In this document: in pieces, positions 1 through 7,026 of the stretch
Position numbering within the stretch: the stretch's first letter is position 1
Layout: each line of letters opens with the position of its first letter
Assembly: GCF_008329705.1 (NCBI RefSeq)
Contig: NZ_VTSX01000030.1
Span: forward strand, 1 to 50,130
Direction of reading: 5' to 3'
Length of the DNA: 50,130 nucleotides
Source of the DNA: Chryseobacterium sp. SN22
GTDB taxonomy: Bacteria; Bacteroidota; Bacteroidia; Flavobacteriales; Weeksellaceae
Program-made: the position numbers and the translations under genes
The notes under the pieces: model-generated
Seen by the model: only the letters and a program-made list of their open reading frames with translations
Database searches by the model: none
Told to the model about the DNA's origin: nothing

Positions 1-132
1 GCGATGGGAATCGATTTTAAAATGAAGGAAAATGTAGGTCCGTGGCTGGATACCCCGATAAGAACCATGGAACAGGTGCAGAACGTTGCAGGTCCGGATG
101 TGAATGATACCTTAGGCTATGTTTTTGCTTAA
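1..132 (+). pseudogene. hemE: hemE 5'-region fragment (uroporphyrinogen decarboxylase), truncated at its 3' side
   Basis: Frame 1 is open from the window edge and reads a segment typical of the N-terminal third of HemE, including AMGIDFKM, the conserved DTPIRT and an LGYVF near its end. HemE converts uroporphyrinogen III to coproporphyrinogen III in haem synthesis. In intact enzymes the chain goes on after GYVF with an aspartate-alanine-isoleucine helix and more than 200 further residues. Here it changes to GCT TAA and stops. The next bases encode an unrelated AT-rich ATPase in another frame, so the break lies at about 119-130. The upstream part is outside the window. Either a real rearrangement or an assembly join is possible. 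The identification is good; the cause of the break is open. Confidence 0.75.
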
Positions 133-478
133 CAGTCTTTTAATAAGAAAAACCGTCTTCATTAATGAAAAAAATGAATTAATGATTGAAACACAAAGTG
201 GGAAGGTATTTCCTTTAATTAAATTAAGCTCTGGGGAAAAACAATTAATAATAATCTTTGGACAGGCCGTATTACAAGGCGAAAATCCTCATATTTATAT
301 TGCAGATGAACCCGAACTTTCTTTACATATTGATTGGCAAGAAAAATTAGTGAAAAACTTAAAAAGCATAAATCCAAATTCTCAAATTATTTTTGCGACA
401 CATTCTCCAGACATTGTTTCTGATTATTCTGACAAACTTTTTAATATTGAAAAAAGCTTTAAAGATGGAAGGATTTAG
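119..478 (+). pseudogene. C-terminal remnant of an AAA/ABC-type ATPase (PARIS AriA-like or OLD-like)
   Basis: The 119 codons encode only the C-terminal half of an ABC-like AAA ATPase: a signature-like SSGEKQ (about residues 37-42), a Walker B stretch IYIADEPELSLH with D63 and E64, and the switch histidine in FATHSPDIV (H95). The Walker A P-loop and the whole N-terminal lobe are missing, so ATP binding is not expected. The apparent ATG at 119 lies in the hemE-like DNA and is probably not a natural start. The stop overlaps the start of the DUF4435 gene by 14 bp, which suggests the two were translationally coupled. ATPase plus DUF4435 is the gene pair of PARIS anti-phage systems, and other ATPase/TOPRIM defence pairs share this layout. 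The DNA is visibly more AT-rich than the housekeeping genes, suggesting transfer. Confidence 0.7.
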
Positions 479-1346
479 ACGGACACGTAATGGAATAAGT
501 AACTTATTTCATTTTTACAATGTTGATTACGTTGTGTATTTGGAAGGAGGAAAAAATAGTTTTAGTAAAGACGATATTCTTGAAAGTTCTGATAATTACA
601 CTTCTGACAGTGAAGATATATCTTTTTGGTCAAAAATTTTTGATAATAATATAAACGGAAAGAAATTTAAGTATAAATCTATAGGTTCAAAAAAAACTCT
701 CAAAGAAATTGCAGATGATCTAATTTTAGGACAAATTAGAAATATATATATAGCAATGGATAATGAATTTGATGAAATCTTAAATAAAAGATTATTGCAT
801 CCTAATATTTTATACACCCACGGCTATAGTTATGAAAATGATATTTGGAATGCTAAAACAGTTATAGACGTGTTAAAGGAAATAACATCTACAAATGTTG
901 ATGAAAATTATATCAATAATGGGTTTAATCGTTTTATAAGCGATATAAAACTGGGGGTGTTTTGTGATGCATATTTATTCAAGAAAAATTTATCCTTTTT
1001 TGAAAGAAAATCTGGTATTTTATTTTGTATTGACTGTAGCAACCTTGATACTTTTCCAAGTGTAAAAAAAGATGTTATTGAAGATAGAATTTTATTAAAA
1101 TCATTAAAAGTTAATACTGTTAGAAATTACGCTTATAAAAATAAAATAAATACATTAAAACATTGTTTTGGCCATCTCTTAGCTGACTTTTGTTGCAGAA
1201 TAATCAATCATTATATAAGGATTAAACACAATTTTAATACAATTACAAAAGATATAATATATAGATTAGCAATAAATAGGTTTTTTAATGAACAATATCC
1301 AACTTGTGCATTTGTAGACCATTATAAAAATCAATTCTCAAGTTAA
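465..1346 (+). CDS. DUF4435 (TOPRIM-like) protein, PARIS AriB-like
   Basis: A 293-residue protein starting at ATG 465; an upstream ATG at 393 would add 24 residues read from inside the ATPase coding region and is less likely. It shows DUF4435 hallmarks: VVYLEGG with E27 (the TOPRIM glutamate), SFWSKIF, IYIAMDNEFDE with D99 and D103 where the family usually has a DRDFD-type motif, and YSYENDI (E124, N125) matching the family YSIEN motif. In PARIS systems AriB is a toxic nuclease held by the AriA ATPase and released when a phage trigger is sensed. Here the partner ATPase is cut off at its N-terminus, so the effector is orphaned and perhaps silent. The gene is strongly AT-rich. The family call is fairly sure; the PARIS role is inferred. 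Confidence 0.65.
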   Translation: MEGFRRTRNGISNLFHFYNVDYVVYLEGGKNSFSKDDILESSDNYTSDSEDISFWSKIFDNNINGKKFKYKSIGSKKTLKEIADDLILGQIRNIYIAMDNEFDEILNKRLLHPNILYTHGYSYENDIWNAKTVIDVLKEITSTNVDENYINNGFNRFISDIKLGVFCDAYLFKKNLSFFERKSGILFCIDCSNLDTFPSVKKDVIEDRILLKSLKVNTVRNYAYKNKINTLKHCFGHLLADFCCRIINHYIRIKHNFNTITKDIIYRLAINRFFNEQYPTCAFVDHYKNQFSS

Positions 1347-1349
1347 AAC

Positions 1350-1375
1350 TGCCTCCCATAAGAGGCAAGTTTTTT
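1350..1375 (+). terminator. Rho-independent terminator after the DUF4435 gene
   Basis: TGCCTC (1350-1355) pairs with GAGGCA (1362-1367) around the loop CCATAA, with further A/T pairing outside, followed by a run of T at 1370-1375. It starts four bases after the stop codon. Confidence 0.75.
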
Positions 1376-1769
1376 AACTCAAAAACCAATAATAATCAGA
1401 ATTACCATTGAGACTTTGTTGAATACCTTTAGTAAAATTAAAAGCATTCAAATTTCTATCTAAATATATATCTATATACTGCTATTATTGCCTTACGTAT
1501 AAGGACAATACAAGTTCTAAATATTCATATTTTATGTATTATTTCTGCAGAAACTCCCATCTTTGTAATAATCTTTAATAATGGTATGATCATCAGCAAA
1601 TTTGAATAATGGTATCTTCAATTTTTTTACCGTAAGTAATTAAAATATGTGATTTAATATGCAATCCAAAACTTAAAAGTTGTAAACAAATTGTATGCTT
1701 TTTAGATAACAAAATCAAACTTTAATAAGGTATTGTAAACTATTGGAAAAACAGCTTTAATAAAACCAG
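1376..1769. other. AT-rich non-coding stretch
   Basis: About 390 bp between the DUF4435 terminator and the tRNA-derived repeat. No frame of useful length, tRNA or clear repeat was seen. The composition matches the accessory block on its left rather than the housekeeping DNA. Confidence 0.5.
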
Positions 1770-1797
1770 AAAAGCACCTACAAATGTAAGTGCTTTT
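1770..1797 (-). terminator. Terminator hairpin in the left repeat (usable on both strands)
   Basis: AAAAGCAC (1770-1777) pairs with GTGCTTTT (1790-1797), and TACA/TGTA continue the stem after one C/A mismatch. The A and T flanks give a T run on either strand. It would end leftward transcription from the gene at 1838-2911. Confidence 0.6.
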
Positions 1798-1802
1798 CAA
1801 CG

Positions 1803-1853
1803 TGGTCCCACTTGGGCTCGAACCAAAGACAACCTGATTATAAGTCAGGGACT
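1803..1853 (-). pseudogene. tRNA(CAU) 3'-half remnant
   Basis: On the minus strand this gives the anticodon arm, variable loop, T arm and acceptor 3' strand of the intact tRNA at 6401-6474. The 5' half is replaced by unrelated sequence, so no cloverleaf can form. Two substitutions are visible; one changes the loop from CTCATAA to CTTATAA, so the anticodon would read UAU. The last codons and stop of the gene at 1838-2911 lie inside it. Confidence 0.75.
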
Positions 1854-2911
1854 TTATTCAATCTCGTATCTTCATATTTGGTCCTTTCGGTTTTAAGAGT
1901 GACCAACCAGTCGAGATACATCCCTTCCGGCATGCTTCGGTAGCCGATCTTATGTATATGGGCATATTCCTTGTTCATCCGGTCAAATAGTTCTTTTGCT
2001 TTCGGATCGCTTAATACAGACTGGATATCCTTTGTGTTATGCATTTTCATTATCTGCTGAAACAATCTTTTGTGGGTTTCTGCCTGCAACAACAGGGCAT
2101 TCGCCAGATAAGGATCTATCTGTATGGCACGTTCAGCACATTTTATGGGAAAATCGCCACCATTATCCGGATAGCTTTTGTTATAATTGTTTCCAAGATC
2201 TGCCAGCAACAAAGCCAGACTTTCTTTATTACTTAAGGCCTTCATAAAAACGCCGTTCTGGATAGCATCCAAATGGATAAATCCCGAAGCCATAAGCCAG
2301 GAATCCTGCGGAAATATCCCGCTTGTGAGTTCGGTATTGTACCAGCCTAAAGATTTTATATGGTGCTTGATATAGATATGATTGGGTGCGAGTGCCAGGT
2401 TAGCCTCCACGCCCAGTTCTTCAGCCAAAATCTTATAGAGATAAGGCAAAGAATTACAGTTGCCTTTCTGGGTATCCAATAGTTTCGAAACAAAAAGATT
2501 AGACGGTTGCCGATGTCCAAAAACATCATCAAAGTCGTAAGTAAACGGTTTATATCTTATCGTATCGTTGTTTACAATAACCGGAGTGGCTTCACACATC
2601 ACCGAATAAATTGCCGCATACTTATTTACTTTGTTTTCATCCTTTTCAGAATAATTAAGCTTTCTGTTTTTTAGTAAGGTCAAACAGAAATTTCTAAGAA
2701 ATCTGACTTTACCGTTTAGTTCAACGGTATCTAATTTGCCCTGATAGTACGCATTTTCTACAGCATATACGCCTTCCCTGAAGCTGTACTTCTGTTTATC
2801 GTTGAGCATATTGTCAATGGTTTGATAAGCATCAGAATAAAACCGGTTGCTTTGACTTTTGATACCTGTGCAAAAAAGTATAAGTACCAGCACTGTTATT
2901 TTAAAATTCAT
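1838..2911 (-). CDS. Exported transglutaminase-like protein (paralogue A)
   Basis: A 357-residue protein with an N-terminal signal peptide (about residues 1-20, ending in KSQ). The core reads GNCNSLPYLY with C152, then PNHIYIKH with H178, and NTEL with E194. This order and spacing resemble the Cys-His-Asp/Glu triad of transglutaminase-like/SirB1-like folds. A helical, TPR-like region follows (about 240-290). It is paralogous to the 476-residue protein at 4803-6233, with matching segments around the three candidate catalytic residues. The final residues (VPDL and the stop) are read from the tRNA-derived repeat, so the natural C-terminus has probably been replaced. Substrate and role are unknown; association with the neighbouring RHS-core protein is inferred from position only. 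Confidence 0.6.
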   Translation of the reverse strand: MNFKITVLVLILFCTGIKSQSNRFYSDAYQTIDNMLNDKQKYSFREGVYAVENAYYQGKLDTVELNGKVRFLRNFCLTLLKNRKLNYSEKDENKVNKYAAIYSVMCEATPVIVNNDTIRYKPFTYDFDDVFGHRQPSNLFVSKLLDTQKGNCNSLPYLYKILAEELGVEANLALAPNHIYIKHHIKSLGWYNTELTSGIFPQDSWLMASGFIHLDAIQNGVFMKALSNKESLALLLADLGNNYNKSYPDNGGDFPIKCAERAIQIDPYLANALLLQAETHKRLFQQIMKMHNTKDIQSVLSDPKAKELFDRMNKEYAHIHKIGYRSMPEGMYLDWLVTLKTERTKYEDTRLNKVPDL

Positions 2912-2956
2912 ACTTTTTCATTGAAGTTAGTGATGTAACTCATTATGCACATAAAG

Positions 2957-3580
2957 CTATTTAGGGCAATTCATCTCAAAATGAGCCAATCTATTTTTTT
3001 CAGTATCATAAGTATCCGTAATCAGCGGTGTGTAATCCAGCTTTACAACTTCCCCACTTGCCGGTCTTGGAATATTATCTGCGACTTCAACATAATTCAA
3101 AGAGTTGTTGGATATGAACAAAGAAAACGGACTGTTAATTAAGGACGTAAATTTTAATTCTTTTCTTTCCGGTACCAGATAGCAAAGGTAATTCCAATAG
3201 TCTGCACCACGTGCAGAAGCGCCGGAAGATTGCCCGATGGCTACAACTGCGTCTTTATCACCATTTCTTAGCAAGTAAAAACGTGTATCTGTAGTGTAAG
3301 AAACAAAGTCCCTAAAATTATCGGTTGCAGGCTTATTTCCTGATGTATCTAAAAATTGGAAAATTTTTGTAGTATCAACATTGTAATAGTCAGAATTCGC
3401 TGACGACTTAATGTTTATTTGTTTATAAACATCCCCAAAACAATATTGATTTTGATAGGTCTTAAAATCGAGCTTATTCGCGGCTTTAAGATCTAGTTCT
3501 GTCAATTTATTTTTGTTAGTACAGCCTATTAAGATTATGGCAGTAATAAAGGCCTGTATTGTTATTTTGAAATGTACCAT
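2957..3580 (-). CDS. Lipoprotein, candidate immunity protein for the RHS-core toxin
   Basis: A 207-residue protein with a lipoprotein signal peptide: hydrophobic stretch and lipobox LIGC with C20 as the modified cysteine. No known domain was recognised in the rest. Its start overlaps the end of the upstream RHS-core gene by 19 bp, implying translational coupling and matched amounts. A membrane-anchored periplasmic lipoprotein directly downstream of a secreted, probably cell-wall-cutting protein is the usual layout of toxin and immunity pairs. The N-terminus (FKIT) resembles that of the next gene downstream. The immunity role is inferred, not shown by homology. Confidence 0.5.
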   Translation of the reverse strand: MVHFKITIQAFITAIILIGCTNKNKLTELDLKAANKLDFKTYQNQYCFGDVYKQINIKSSANSDYYNVDTTKIFQFLDTSGNKPATDNFRDFVSYTTDTRFYLLRNGDKDAVVAIGQSSGASARGADYWNYLCYLVPERKELKFTSLINSPFSLFISNNSLNYVEVADNIPRPASGEVVKLDYTPLITDTYDTEKNRLAHFEMNCPK

Positions 3581-4791
3581 CTTTTTCCTGGGTTTATGTA
3601 TCTTGAGAAAGTTGTATTGCCAATTGCACTCGTTGATTGAAATTTATATTGTCCGTTCACTTTGTAATTACCTTGATTAAATAAGTCGTGAGAAGGATTT
3701 GTAAATAGATATCCTTGTAAATATCTCGCTTTGTGACCTCCACCCGATTTAAAATCAACTCCATCCCAATGGGTTCCTCCATTCGTGAGATCAGTCTTAC
3801 TATATATTGCATGCGCTATAGCTCTATGAATATTATTACGCTTCGCATCTGCATCAGAACCTGTTTCATTGGAGTAAGAATATTTATAACCGCTTTGCGA
3901 ACCGTTATCAGTTTTTCTAACTCCATAAACTCCATAAGGAGATTCATCAGAAAGCTGGTCCATTAAGCTATTTCCTTGATTTGCTGCTCTATTTTTCAGA
4001 ACATTTACAATTCCCCAAGATTCCAAAAAACTGCCTGAACTTTCTGCATATAGAGTCTGGGCCAATAAGTTAAATTCTCTGGATGTTAAATGCAAATTAG
4101 CAGATGAATTTTCTTTTTTTTCTAACTTATCAAAATAAGCAGCTCTGTCGCTTTTAAAATCTTTTTTTGCTGTATTAATTTCGTTTGTAGTAGCTACTAT
4201 AGTTTGGTCTTTTCCATCTTCTATGTGTGTTTTTTTACCTGAAAAAACATCAATAAAATCAGTTTCCGGAGCCATACCTGTAGGATCTGTAAACTTCAGA
4301 GGATTAGAAAACACAAAATTATAAGGCGACCAACTTGAAAACTCCTCACTCAAAGGGTCGGGACTCATCCATCTTCCGTGGGTGTCACCGATAGGCTGCG
4401 CATCCGGGTCAGATAAGTCGATATCCAATACTTCAATTACTTTTTGCTGCTTTGTATTGTACTTTACCGAACCAATGATCACAATAGAATCTTTATCGTG
4501 GAACTCCAGATATTTCCCTCTGCTTAATGTAGCGACTTTCGGATAATAACCGTATTTCGCAAACGGATTTCCGGCTGCAATATTTTTCCTTCTGCGTTCA
4601 GCTTCTTTCGGTGTCAGAGAATCCTTTGTTTTCAGAACCTCACTCATATAAGGTCGGCTCCGTTCTTCTTTTGTCAGCTTGACAGGATTAAGCCATTCTT
4701 TTTCTATTTTGGGTTTTGTAGTTTTCCTTTTTATCTGTGCCTGCGATAAGGTTGTTACTGCTAAAGCAGTAAAAAATAATAATTTTTTCAT
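3562..4791 (-). CDS. Short secreted RHS-core protein with SleB/CwlJ-like C-terminal domain (candidate polymorphic toxin)
   Basis: A 409-residue protein with a signal peptide (about 1-19, ending in SQAQ). Residues 75-140 hold a segment often seen before short RHS cores in flavobacteria (PFAKYGYYPK, GKYLEFHDKDS). The RHS-associated core follows at about 140-172 (GRWMSPDPL, WSPYNF, DPTGM), the usual junction before a variable toxin tip. The tip (about 236-347) reads LLAQTLYAESSG, VNVLKNRA and AIAHAIY, then NGGTHW, resembling the Hydrolase_2 fold of SleB/CwlJ spore-cortex hydrolases with E250 as the likely catalytic acid. No long YD-repeat shell is present, so it is not a classic RHS cage. Peptidoglycan hydrolysis in competitors is inferred. 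It shares its leader sequence with the gene upstream. Confidence 0.6.
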   Translation of the reverse strand: MKKLLFFTALAVTTLSQAQIKRKTTKPKIEKEWLNPVKLTKEERSRPYMSEVLKTKDSLTPKEAERRRKNIAAGNPFAKYGYYPKVATLSRGKYLEFHDKDSIVIIGSVKYNTKQQKVIEVLDIDLSDPDAQPIGDTHGRWMSPDPLSEEFSSWSPYNFVFSNPLKFTDPTGMAPETDFIDVFSGKKTHIEDGKDQTIVATTNEINTAKKDFKSDRAAYFDKLEKKENSSANLHLTSREFNLLAQTLYAESSGSFLESWGIVNVLKNRAANQGNSLMDQLSDESPYGVYGVRKTDNGSQSGYKYSYSNETGSDADAKRNNIHRAIAHAIYSKTDLTNGGTHWDGVDFKSGGGHKARYLQGYLFTNPSHDLFNQGNYKVNGQYKFQSTSAIGNTTFSRYINPGKRWYISK

Positions 4792-4802
4792 TTCATTAGT
4801 TT

Positions 4803-6233
4803 TTAAGTAAGTACTGGAATCAGGTAAACTTTTGGGGCTTCCTTTTTCGGGGTTATTCTCTGTTTTTTTTGTATTTCTTGTTGTTTTCTTTTTTGCGCTT
4901 CAACAGCTTTTATCTTTTCTAAAATTTCATCATTTAGTTGCTTATTCTCTGCTTTCTGTATTGATCCGAGCCATTTTTCATATTGCTCCGCCGGCATTTG
5001 TGCAAAACCTGAGCGGTCTATAAAATCAAACTGCCCGTTGATATTATCCAGTTGCAGAACCAGATCTTTATAATTGCTAATTTTCTGCAACTCTTCCTTA
5101 TTATGTGGATTAATACCCAGATGGTCACAGGATTTTTCGAAACGCTGTTGATTGAGATTGGATTCCCAAAGAACAGCATTGATATTATGAGGATTAAGCT
5201 CCTGGGCTTTATTTAAAATTTCCCCTACAAATTCGTCGTATCCAAATTTATGGATATATCCGCTTGCCAGATCAACAAAAGTTTGTGACAATAGCTGCCT
5301 TTTACTCAGGCTCTGCATATAGAGCTTATTTTGTAAAGCTTCGGATTTTATATAACCATTATTAAGGACAAATGAATTAGCCGTAAACATTCCGTTAGTC
5401 AGCTCAATATTCAAAGGTTCTCCATCGTTGTCATTAAAACGTATATAGGAATGATTCGGAGACATTACCAGAGAAGCCCTGGCACCAATTTGTTCAGCTA
5501 AAATCAGGTAAAGCAAAGGCATTGAATGACATTGGCCGGTATTGGTCCGCATCAGCTTGGATACAAACATTTTGGAATAATCTTTAGTGCCCCAATAATC
5601 ATCAAAATCATACTTGACGGCTTTATGCAATACTTTGCCGTTCTGTCTGGTATCCGTTGAAAAGTATTGGAATAAGGTTAAATTCTTTGATGCATTATCA
5701 TCATCGTCAATGTTCTGCTGCCTGATTTTATTTCGGATAATATCACTTGCTTTCCGGATATAATCCTGATACATGCTTTGAAATTTCTTATCATTATCGT
5801 AAAAGGCATTTTCTACGAAAAATGTGGCATCTGCAATAGAGTAATCTTCAGGATTAAGCTTGGACAGGCTCTTAAAAGCAGAATGATATGCTGGTGCTCC
5901 TTCTTTATTGGCCAGAGAAGGTAACCGGAAATTCTGTAAAAATTCTTTTTCTTCATTATCCGAAGAAAGTGGCTTTTGCTGCTCTTTACTCATAGCATTG
6001 ATGCTCTTCTGAGTTTCCTGTATTAAAGTTTGGTTTTGTTTTTTCAGTAATACATTGCCAGGACTAGGAATATGAGCTGCATTCTTAATACTACTGCCGG
6101 ACATATTCACAAAATGCGGAATATTAACGGCAGCAGATGGTGCACTAGTTTGAGGCGTAGGGAAATTCGGAATTTGTGAAAAGCCTATACTACAAAAGCA
6201 TAAAAGCAGGCTGAAAAATAATTTTTTTTTCAT
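4803..6233 (-). CDS. Exported transglutaminase-like protein (paralogue B)
   Basis: A 476-residue protein starting at ATG 6233; an upstream in-frame start would place ten polar residues ahead of the clear signal peptide MKKKLFFSLLL. A low-complexity proline/serine-rich linker (about 20-110) precedes the conserved part. The candidate triad is C235 (TGQCHSMPLLY), H261 (SPNHSYI) and E277 (NIEL), aligned with paralogue A. The C-terminus is charged and helical (EKIKAVEAQKRK), probably coiled. It is first in the four-gene leftward cluster, 11 bp from the RHS-core gene, and both genes have the same leader (ACTAATGAAATGAAAAAA). The family is recognised only as transglutaminase-like; a maturation or toxin-related role is possible but unproven. 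Confidence 0.55.
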   Translation of the reverse strand: MKKKLFFSLLLCFCSIGFSQIPNFPTPQTSAPSAAVNIPHFVNMSGSSIKNAAHIPSPGNVLLKKQNQTLIQETQKSINAMSKEQQKPLSSDNEEKEFLQNFRLPSLANKEGAPAYHSAFKSLSKLNPEDYSIADATFFVENAFYDNDKKFQSMYQDYIRKASDIIRNKIRQQNIDDDDNASKNLTLFQYFSTDTRQNGKVLHKAVKYDFDDYWGTKDYSKMFVSKLMRTNTGQCHSMPLLYLILAEQIGARASLVMSPNHSYIRFNDNDGEPLNIELTNGMFTANSFVLNNGYIKSEALQNKLYMQSLSKRQLLSQTFVDLASGYIHKFGYDEFVGEILNKAQELNPHNINAVLWESNLNQQRFEKSCDHLGINPHNKEELQKISNYKDLVLQLDNINGQFDFIDRSGFAQMPAEQYEKWLGSIQKAENKQLNDEILEKIKAVEAQKRKQQEIQKKQRITPKKEAPKVYLIPVLT

Positions 6234-6366
6234 TTCATTAGTTTTTGTTTTTTGTTGATACAAGTTTAATAAATTTTTCAGAAATATGAAATAGCAATTT
6301 AAAAATGTTTTATAAACAATTATTTATGGTTTTAATAAAAGTTTCAGATATAAATACCAACAAACA

Positions 6367-6397
6367 AAAAAGCACCTACAACAGTAGATGCTTTTTA
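6367..6397 (-). terminator. Bidirectional terminator downstream of tRNA(CAU)
   Basis: AGCACCTAC (6371-6379) pairs with GTAGATGCT (6384-6392) around AACA with one C/A mismatch; A and T runs on both sides extend the stem. It lies just 3' of the tRNA and also faces the end of nothing on the plus strand. Confidence 0.65.
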
Positions 6398-6451
6398 ACG
6401 TGGTCCCACTTGGGCTCGAACCAAGGACAACCTGATTATGAGTCAGGGACT
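6367..6451. repeat. Direct repeat copy 2: terminator hairpin plus 3' part of the intact tRNA
   Basis: Partner of the block at 1770-1853. The two copies bracket the four-gene AT-rich island in the same orientation. This copy is continuous with the tRNA 5' half and its promoter, so it is the functional end. No integrase gene lies between the copies, so the island is a fixed remnant or was moved by an enzyme encoded elsewhere. Confidence 0.75.
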
Positions 6452-6474
6452 CTAACCAACTGAGCTATAGGACC
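6401..6474 (-). tRNA. tRNA with CAU anticodon (elongator Met, or Ile2)
   Basis: Seventy-four nucleotides fold into a full cloverleaf on the minus strand: acceptor GGTCCTA/TGGGACC, D arm AGCTCAGTTGGTTAGAG, anticodon stem CCTGA/TCAGG with loop CTCATAA (anticodon CAU), and T arm CTTGG/CCAAG with loop TTCGAGC. The discriminator is A and no CCA is encoded. The D arm and lack of an initiator-type acceptor mismatch rule out fMet. Elongator Met is more likely; tRNA-Ile2, read after lysidine modification, cannot be excluded by eye. The gene is used as an integration site. Confidence 0.9.
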
Positions 6475-6502
6475 TCAAAAATTTGGTTAAATTTTGTGAT
6501 TG

Positions 6503-6532
6503 CAAAAATAGTAAAATTTCTGTTTCTACAAA
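6503..6532 (-). promoter_or_regulatory. Bacteroidetes-type promoter of tRNA(CAU)
   Basis: On the minus strand a -33 TTTG (6529-6532) and a -7 TATTTTTG (6503-6510) are 18 bp apart, fitting the TTTG-N17-21-TAnnTTTG pattern, and the -7 lies 28 bp before the tRNA 5' end. Confidence 0.65.
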
Positions 6533-6537
6533 ATTAT

Positions 6538-6936
6538 TTAGGGTTTTTCTTGGCACAATTCTACGAGGACGCCGTTGGTGGATTTGGGATGAAGGAAGAC
6601 AACGAGTTTATTATCAGCACCTTCTTTGGGTTCTTCGGAGATAAATTCAAAGCCTTCTTTTTTCAGTCTTTGCACTTCGGCCGCGATATCGTCCACCCCA
6701 AATGCCAGATGGTGGATGCCCTCCCCTTTCTTGCCGATGAATTTGGAAACGGGGCTGTCTTCCCGGCTCGCTTCCAAAAGTTCGATTTTGCTCTCGCCGG
6801 CGGCATAGAAGGAAGTGGTCACGCCTTCCCGCTCCACCGATTCTTTTTTATAGGATTCCTTTCCCAGCAGTTTCGCAAAAAGTTCGTCGGAAACCCCTAA
6901 GGATTGTACGGCAATACCGATATGTTCTAATTTCAT
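6538..6936 (-). CDS. mce: Methylmalonyl-CoA epimerase
   Basis: A 132-residue glyoxalase-fold protein, the usual size of the family. It racemises methylmalonyl-CoA between S and R forms so that the B12-dependent mutase can link propionyl-CoA and succinyl-CoA. Visible motifs are the first metal histidine in EHIGIAV, the second in GIHHLAFGVDD, and the C-terminal glutamate in GVLVELCQ, together the expected metal ligands. The duplicated beta-alpha-beta layout is apparent from the two VxxL/VDDI repeats. It is transcribed leftward, divergent from rbfA, with about 90 bp between them. The mutase genes are not in the window. Confidence 0.9.
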   Translation of the reverse strand: MKLEHIGIAVQSLGVSDELFAKLLGKESYKKESVEREGVTTSFYAAGESKIELLEASREDSPVSKFIGKKGEGIHHLAFGVDDIAAEVQRLKKEGFEFISEEPKEGADNKLVVFLHPKSTNGVLVELCQEKP

Positions 6937-7001
6937 AAAGAATAAAATAAATTAAGTCGTAATTTTGAAAGAGCCGCCGAATTTCGGGGCAGCAATTCAA
7001 A

Positions 7002-7018
7002 CAAAAGTACTAAATTTG
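7002..7018. promoter_or_regulatory. Back-to-back -7 motifs for mce and rbfA
   Basis: The plus strand has TAAATTTG at 7011-7018, eight bases before the rbfA start, and the minus strand has TACTTTTG at 7002-7009 facing mce. Both fit TAnnTTTG. No good -33 TTTG is visible at the expected distance for either, so the call is tentative. Confidence 0.35.
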
Positions 7019-7026
7019 CAGAAATT

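Larger units (their letters stand above)
1770..1853. repeat. Direct repeat copy 1: terminator hairpin plus tRNA 3' half (att-like scar)
   Basis: This block matches 6367-6451. The last 51-55 bp are almost identical, with two substitutions, while the hairpin portion has diverged in the loop but keeps its fold. A tRNA 3' end duplicated at the far end of a block is the classic footprint of integration into a tRNA gene. Similarity stops just after GGGACT on both copies, near the anticodon-arm side of the tRNA. Confidence 0.75.

Noticed and set aside
393..464. N-terminal extension of the DUF4435 protein
   Set aside because: Would be translated out of frame from the ATPase coding sequence; the conserved part starts after ATG 465.
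1803..1853. Possible tRNA-Ile with UAU anticodon
   Set aside because: Only the 3' half of a tRNA is present; D arm and acceptor 5' strand are missing, so it is a remnant.
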